This document shows, in pieces, positions 13,902-18,559 of a stretch of 18,559 bases of DNA. Origin of the DNA: CAZJBH01 sp964544485 (GTDB lineage Bacteria; Patescibacteriota; Minisyncoccia; Portnoybacterales; UBA2143); the NCBI GenBank assembly GCA_964544485.1, contig CAZJBH010000009.1, positions 1 through 18,559 on the forward strand, in the 5' to 3' direction. Position numbers and translations under genes: made by a program. The notes under the pieces were generated by a model. That model was not told the DNA's origin, made no database searches, and worked only from the letters and a program-made list of their open reading frames with translations. The stretch's first letter is position 1; the number at the start of each line of letters is the position of its first letter.

Positions 13902-16900
13902 TTAAAATTCTTCCCAACCTGGCAAAGGTTTTTCAATTAAAATAATTTTAGTTAATGGGCAAGTATATCCATCAGAATCAGCAACTTCTAAAGAAATATT
14001 CTTATTTCCCTCTGAAGTAAATTCTATATTAGTTGGATTTTGACTCCCAGAAGTAGCTGGATCACCATTTGTAAATGCCCAAGACCAAGATGCTTTAGAA
14101 GCTCCGCCATAAACCGTTGATTGATCAGTAAATTGAGTAGCTTCTCCTTGGCTTGGACTTAACGGAGACCAACTAAAATTAATTGAAGGATATTGATGCT
14201 TAACAGTCTTAAAAGAATTGCTATCACTCCAAGGAGATACTTCATTGTTTGAATCCCAAACTCTTATCTTCCAAAAATAGCCTTGATTACTTGAATCATA
14301 CCAAACAAATTGACTGCCGATTAAATTATTGAGATTAGCGCTTGAAATAGAGCTAATGCCACTTGTCTGTTTTCCAGTACTTTTTATCTGTCCATTGCTC
14401 TTCTTGATTACCTGGATTTCATAAGCGGATTGAGTATCCCCTGAATCCGGATCATTGAATTGCCAGCTTAAAAAGATATTATTCGGACTTTGGCTGCAAT
14501 AATTAATAGAAGCAGCATTCGTTTGCAAATTGCTTGGTTTATCAGGAGGATTATTGGTTACAGTGATTGTCTGTCTGGCTTCCTTGGCTAAAGAACCTCT
14601 TTCTATGATTACTTTAGCAGTGTAAGTTCCAGCTGAAGAATAATCGCAAACATCAACTGCTGTTTTAGGATTAGTACTAACTCCATCATATTTAACCGTA
14701 TATCCAGGAGTAATATTAGTTCCTGTATCTGAACGATTGCAATAAAAAGTATAGTTAATTGTACCTGTTTCAGTTCCTCCAGCTGAAGCTGTTAAATCAA
14801 CATCATTCAAAGGAGCATTTCCTGAATCTGGATTAGCTGAAAGAGAAACAGAAAGAGTTGGCGCTATACAGCTTGAACCATTCCATATATATGAATCACT
14901 GCATCTATATTGACATTTAGCAGATGTATCAGAAGCAGAATATGACCAAGCAGTATTGTTAGTCAATCCATTTTCTTCTTCAGCATCATATCTAGAAGCA
15001 TTAGCAGGAATTGATCCTGTGCAAATTGGCGCTGAACCTACATTTATAGTTGCATCATCTGTATCTTCTCCGCCTGGGCCAGTACAAGTTAATTTATATG
15101 TTTGATCACTAGTTAAATTTCCAGTTGACTGATTGCCACTAAGCGATTTAGAACCACTCCAAGCTCCGGAAGCAGTACAAGAGTCTGCATTTGTAGAAGA
15201 CCAAATTAAATTAGAAGCTGAGTTATAATCAACTGAGCTAGGATTAGCTGAAAGAGAAACACTAGGAGCTGAAGCAATAACTCTAAAATAGCGGATCATG
15301 CCCTGAAAAAGAAAATCCTGTGCCCAACTTGAATAAACACTAAGATATAAAACATATTCTCCAGAATCATAGACTCCGATGTTCCAAGCATGCTGTCGAG
15401 TGTTTTTATTCAATCTTACACTTCCTTGTTTAACCAATTCACCGCTAGCGCGAGAAAATACTCGATAATTAATAGTATTAGAATAATGAGCATAATCAGA
15501 ACACCATGAATGAACATTGCTTACTTTTATGCTAACTTGCTCGCCTTGATTATATGCCTTATTAGGAGTTGGCTGCGCCCAGCCAATTCTATCAAAAATA
15601 AAACTATGGCCCCAAGCGCCATGAGCATCACCAGTTAATCTACTCACATAACAATAACTATTTCTATAAGCCAAACAATTTTTATGATTATTTAAAATAT
15701 TTTGCTCTACAAAATTATTATTCCAAGAATTATTCCAGCTAGGATAACTTCCGGCATCAGCTCTAAAAGCATAGCTATTAGCCGGCAAAAGCATTAATCC
15801 TCCGGCTAAAAAGATAGCTCCGAGTAATAACAAATTAGTTTTAGGCAATTTATTTTTTTTAAATAAAATAATAATTAAAATTATTAAACCTAAAACTAAA
15901 ACAGATAAAAAGATCCAAGTATATCCTAACTTAGAATCTTTTTTTGCCCTTGAATCTCCTAAGATAGCCTTATTTAATTGATCAGCTGACATATCATCTA
16001 GTTCAACTTCATAAACGTCTACTACTTTATTAGAAATTTTAAAAGTTGCTTTTAGAGTAGGAGAAAGGCATTCTTTTTCAAAAATAATTGGGACAGAAAC
16101 ATTTTGCACTAATTCTCCCACTTTATAAAGCTTTCTTGACTCTGAAAAACAAACTTGTTTATTTTGATCAGAAACAACAACCGACAAACTTCCGTCTTGA
16201 TCTTGGCTGTAAGGACTACCAACTAATTCAAAATTAATAAGATTTTCTTTGTTTAAACCAGAAGTAAAAATCTTGCCTTGAATTCCTTCAACCACCCATC
16301 TTCCTCTAATTGGCAAAGAGACTGCCTGTCCATCCTTGTTAAGATTTATAATGGCTAAATATGATTGCGGTTTTTCAAGATTAGGCATTGAATAGCTAAG
16401 AAGCTTTTTCTCTCCCGCTCCAATAGAAAACTTTTCAAATTCTAATTCTTTAACCTTATTTAAATTAGTTGTATAAGCATAAACCTCAATCTTAGGCAAA
16501 ATTCCGGTCAAAGAAATATTATTTTTATTCTCCACTTCAAATTTTAAATTAACTTCATCATTAATCTTTGAAGGGGCGCCAATTCCCCAAGGATGCTCTT
16601 CTTGATTAATCTCTATTTTTACCGTATCAATATCAACATCCAAAAAAAGATTTTCCGAATCATTTGAATAATTGAATTCGTAATTTTCAAAACCTAAAGG
16701 TCGTCCTCGTGAATCAATTATTTGAAAAACAAAATTATAAGTTCCAGTTGGAAGAAAATCAGGAAGTTGATATGAAAGTTTAATATTTTTTTCACTGCCT
16801 GCCTGAATTGAAAAACTATCTTGATTATATTCTTCATAAACAATTTCTCCTAAACTAGTTTCCTTTTGATAAGCGGATATTTGTAATACATAATTAAGAT

Positions 16901-17087
16901 TATAAAAGGATTGTTCCCCAAAATTACCAATAATTACCTCCCCTTCAATAGAATTTTTATCAATTATATACTCGGCTTTAAAATCCTTAACTAAAACATT
17001 ATTAAAAGCTCCTTCTTGGGCAAAAACTAAATTTGCTCCAAGTACAAAAAAAATAAAACCGAAAATTAATATTGATATTTTTTTCAT
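13902..17087 (-). CDS. Large surface protein: Ig-like half, membrane hairpin, Ig/FN3/PKD half
   Basis: This 1061-residue paralogue of the 11343-13856 protein has a signal peptide (5-23), an Ig-like N-terminal half sharing S-Y-Q-L-P-D-F-L-P-T-G (105-115), a membrane helix (391-409), Lys-rich loop and second hydrophobic segment (418-435) with S-Y-A|F as a possible cleavage site. Beyond it are a Trp/Asn/His-rich domain (445-605) and an Ig-like module (607-683, S-L-S-A-N-P-S-S-V and S-C-T-A-S-G-A-W-S-G) of a kind common in Patescibacteria. A Cys-rich module (687-741), another Ig/PKD-like domain (745-845), FN3 (850-962) and PKD (966-1050) follow, with a closing P-L-P-G-W-E-E-F. The gene follows the 17109-18179 gene by 21 bases and precedes the 11343-13856 gene by 45. 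An extracellular adhesive or structural role, perhaps with the pili, is inferred. No Shine-Dalgarno site is seen. Confidence 0.78.
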   Translation of the reverse strand: MKKISILIFGFIFFVLGANLVFAQEGAFNNVLVKDFKAEYIIDKNSIEGEVIIGNFGEQSFYNLNYVLQISAYQKETSLGEIVYEEYNQDSFSIQAGSEKNIKLSYQLPDFLPTGTYNFVFQIIDSRGRPLGFENYEFNYSNDSENLFLDVDIDTVKIEINQEEHPWGIGAPSKINDEVNLKFEVENKNNISLTGILPKIEVYAYTTNLNKVKELEFEKFSIGAGEKKLLSYSMPNLEKPQSYLAIINLNKDGQAVSLPIRGRWVVEGIQGKIFTSGLNKENLINFELVGSPYSQDQDGSLSVVVSDQNKQVCFSESRKLYKVGELVQNVSVPIIFEKECLSPTLKATFKISNKVVDVYEVELDDMSADQLNKAILGDSRAKKDSKLGYTWIFLSVLVLGLIILIIILFKKNKLPKTNLLLLGAIFLAGGLMLLPANSYAFRADAGSYPSWNNSWNNNFVEQNILNNHKNCLAYRNSYCYVSRLTGDAHGAWGHSFIFDRIGWAQPTPNKAYNQGEQVSIKVSNVHSWCSDYAHYSNTINYRVFSRASGELVKQGSVRLNKNTRQHAWNIGVYDSGEYVLYLSVYSSWAQDFLFQGMIRYFRVIASAPSVSLSANPSSVDYNSASNLIWSSTNADSCTASGAWSGSKSLSGNQSTGNLTSDQTYKLTCTGPGGEDTDDATINVGSAPICTGSIPANASRYDAEEENGLTNNTAWSYSASDTSAKCQYRCSDSYIWNGSSCIAPTLSVSLSANPDSGNAPLNDVDLTASAGGTETGTINYTFYCNRSDTGTNITPGYTVKYDGVSTNPKTAVDVCDYSSAGTYTAKVIIERGSLAKEARQTITVTNNPPDKPSNLQTNAASINYCSQSPNNIFLSWQFNDPDSGDTQSAYEIQVIKKSNGQIKSTGKQTSGISSISSANLNNLIGSQFVWYDSSNQGYFWKIRVWDSNNEVSPWSDSNSFKTVKHQYPSINFSWSPLSPSQGEATQFTDQSTVYGGASKASWSWAFTNGDPATSGSQNPTNIEFTSEGNKNISLEVADSDGYTCPLTKIILIEKPLPGWEEF

Positions 17088-17108
17088 GTGTATATTTATT
17101 AAATTATT

Positions 17109-18179
17109 TTACCATGGTAATAATTCTCTCCAATCTGGCAAAGGCTTTTCAATAGAAATAACTTTAGTTAATGGGCAAGTATATCCATCAGAATCAGTTA
17201 CTTCTAATTTAACATTCTTTTCTCCCTTGCTAGAAAATTGAACAATCACTGAAGATTCTTCAGAAGAAGCAGGATCGCCATCTGTAAATACCCAAGACCA
17301 AGACACTTTAGAGGCTCCACCGTAAACCGTAGATTGGTCAGTAAATTGAATATCTTCTTCAATGTTTGGTTCAGGCGGAGACCAATCAAAATCAATTGAA
17401 GGATATCGATGAGTTTCAGTACTAAAAGAAGAACCATTTACCCAACCAGAATCAGCTCCTTGGTCATCCCAAACTTTTACCCGCCAATAATAAACAGTAT
17501 TGTAATTAAGTTGATTAGAGCCCGGAGAAGTTGATACAAGCACTGTTTGTTCTTCAGATGAAGAATTGGATGGAGCAATATCTACTTCCGGAGAGCTAAA
17601 ATCACTATTATTATCTACTTGAAAACGATATTTATCTTGCGGATCATTATCTGGATCAGAATAATTCCAAGAAAAACGATGTGAAGGCAAAGCACAATAA
17701 TCACCTTGGCTAACTGATAAATTTGAGGCGATTGGAGAATTATTACATACTCCAGCAGTGATAAATAGAGTATCAGAGCCTTGCGCATAATTAGTCCAAC
17801 TTCCAAAATTATCTCTAACTCTAACTCTCCAATAATAAATAGAATCAAAATCTAATCCTGGACCGCTAACTGTATAACTATCATTAGTAGAAACAATTAC
17901 TCCGCTATCAATCTCAGGAGAAGAATAACTGCTATTATTATCAATTTGAAGCCGATATCTTCTTTGATCAGAAGTTCCGCTATGCTTATACCAATTTAAA
18001 GTCGGAGTTGGATAAGCTCCTGAATAACAGCTTGGCTGACTGACTGATCCAGTGCAAATTCTAATATTTGTTCCCGGGTTATAAGCCAAAACAAAACAAA
18101 CGCATAAAAAAGATGCAAATAATAATAAAAATAAACCTAAAAACAATTTGTTTTTTAAAAAATATTTAATTTTAGGCAT
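17109..18179 (-). CDS. Secreted FN3-FN3-PKD protein
   Basis: This 356-residue protein has a signal peptide (11-32), two FN3-like domains with parallel motifs (58-140 and 168-255: Y-R-L-Q-I-D-N-N-S / Y-R-F-Q-V-D-N-N-S and Y-Y-W-R-V-R-V / Y-Y-W-R-V-K-V), then a PKD domain (258-343) and the tail P-L-P-D-W-R-E-L-L-P-W. The PKD part is close to that of the next gene (13902-17087), including a shared 35-base identical stretch, so they arose by recent duplication or conversion. It lacks the membrane hairpin of its larger relatives. It heads the surface-protein/minor pilin series; a -10-like TATAAT and a TTATCCACA box precede it. The product is probably an exported adhesin or sheath component; no enzymatic motif is seen. 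Confidence 0.78.
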   Translation of the reverse strand: MPKIKYFLKNKLFLGLFLLLFASFLCVCFVLAYNPGTNIRICTGSVSQPSCYSGAYPTPTLNWYKHSGTSDQRRYRLQIDNNSSYSSPEIDSGVIVSTNDSYTVSGPGLDFDSIYYWRVRVRDNFGSWTNYAQGSDTLFITAGVCNNSPIASNLSVSQGDYCALPSHRFSWNYSDPDNDPQDKYRFQVDNNSDFSSPEVDIAPSNSSSEEQTVLVSTSPGSNQLNYNTVYYWRVKVWDDQGADSGWVNGSSFSTETHRYPSIDFDWSPPEPNIEEDIQFTDQSTVYGGASKVSWSWVFTDGDPASSEESSVIVQFSSKGEKNVKLEVTDSDGYTCPLTKVISIEKPLPDWRELLPW

Positions 18180-18190
18180 AAATTACTTAT

Positions 18191-18233
18191 ATTATAAACT
18201 CTTTTGTAAAAAAATGCTATTAAATTATCCACA
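18191..18233 (-). promoter_or_regulatory. Candidate promoter with upstream TTATCCACA box for the surface/pilus cluster
   Basis: On the minus strand a perfect TATAAT (18191-18196) lies 11 bases before the ATG at 18179. The plus-strand 9-mer TTATCCACA (18225-18233) is 28 bases upstream of it, the same spacing as at 5425-5467. At the -35 position (17 bases upstream) only TAGCAT is found, a poor match, so the promoter may depend on an activator bound at the box. No Shine-Dalgarno site is present; the message would be nearly leaderless. Confidence 0.38.
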
Positions 18234-18236
18234 AGA

Positions 18237-18559
18237 TTAAAATAATTTTTGCCAAACTAAATGGAACAAAGAACCCTTTAAAATGACTGTAATAATTAAA
18301 CCTAAAAGCATCCAAACAACAAATGGAAACGGCTTATAAATCTTGATCTTTTTAAGAATCTCTCCTCTTTTAGCAAACCACTCTTTAATTGCTATAACTT
18401 GTTCCGGACTTAACCCGCCGACAAAAAAACGGCCGATTTGATTCTCAAAATATTCTTTATCCTGCTGTAAATAATTAATGGCTGATTCAGCTAAAGTCAT
18501 GCGCGGCTTTAAATCTTTAATCTCTACTTCTTTAATATCTGTTTTAAAAATATGAAAAT
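18237..18559 (-). CDS. C-terminal part of a probable A24-type prepilin/preflagellin peptidase (cut by the window edge)
   Basis: The frame is open to the right edge and runs on before the Met at 18500 (upstream residues read F-H-I-F-K-T-D-I-K-E-V-E-I-K-D-L-K-P-R), so the gene begins outside the window. The visible 107 residues resemble the C-terminal domain that archaeal-type A24 peptidases carry after the catalytic core: an I-K-D-L-K-P-x-M-T-L-A-E segment, a G-G-L-S-P-E-Q-V-I-A-I-K helix, then K-P-F-P-F-V-V-W-M-L-L-G-L-I-I-T and a final membrane helix. Catalytic Asp residues and most membrane helices would lie outside. Such an enzyme cuts and often methylates prepilins in the inner membrane, which fits the four prepilins downstream. 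The assignment rests on pattern and context, not on an active site. Confidence 0.5.
   Translation of the reverse strand, partial: FHIFKTDIKEVEIKDLKPRMTLAESAINYLQQDKEYFENQIGRFFVGGLSPEQVIAIKEWFAKRGEILKKIKIYKPFPFVVWMLLGLIITVILKGSLFHLVWQKLF

Noticed and set aside
5459..18233. Replication origin from DnaA-type boxes
   Set aside because: There is only one box at each of two distant places, with no box cluster and no dnaA or dnaN nearby.

Overview
The window looks like a chromosomal segment of a Patescibacteria (Candidate Phyla Radiation) bacterium, probably of a Parcubacteria-like lineage. This is inferred from the very AT-rich base composition, the dense one-strand layout (every gene is on the minus strand), and a surface-protein style typical of those genomes: PKD/FN3/Ig-like/lamin-tail mosaics and a Ser-Thr-Asn rich Ig-like module with Cys pairs. 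The standard genetic code fits, because kilobase-long frames stay open with TGA read as stop, so the UGA=Gly code of Gracilibacteria/SR1 is excluded.

Read in the direction of transcription (high to low coordinates), the right edge holds the 3' end of a gene that resembles the C-terminal domain of an A24 (preflagellin/prepilin type) peptidase. A long surface/pilus cluster follows (18179 to 9407). It holds three large secreted proteins sharing a C-terminal FN3-PKD module and a P-x-W-x-E tail, then four minor pilin-like genes in the classical order FimT/GspH, PilV, PilW/GspJ, PilX. No major pilin, ATPase or PilY1 is present. The giant PKD proteins occupy the place where an adhesin partner would be expected, so a priming/tip complex for type IV pili is the simplest reading.

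A second transcription unit (promoter near 9374-9401, terminator near 6900-6926) carries an HtrA-fold protein whose three catalytic positions all appear substituted, a CDP-alcohol phosphatidyltransferase broken by a one-base shift in a T5 run, and a ParB-like protein. A third unit (about 6891 to 5772) has a small Cys-rich, probably zinc-binding protein and an unrecognised 182-residue protein, and ends in a clear hairpin terminator. Between 5431 and 5771 lies a gene-free stretch packed with degenerate palindromes around AAGGACGTCCTT and several strong hairpins.

Further left are a polytopic membrane protein, a 1289-residue secreted mosaic protein (GDWE/GSHA domain, acidic linker, FN3, lamin-tail, beta-helix), and an MNT nucleotidyltransferase/HEPN pair with a perfect TTGACA-N17-TATAAT promoter and a likely terminator.

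Two initiation styles coexist. Only the genes of the two central housekeeping-like units (starts 8584, 7958, 6819, 6356) have a full AAGGAGG ribosome site. The surface and pilus genes have none, and several have a -10-like box only 6-11 bases before ATG, suggesting leaderless mRNAs. Two perfect TTATCCACA boxes sit exactly 28 bases upstream of such -10 boxes at two separate loci, which may be an undescribed regulatory arrangement.
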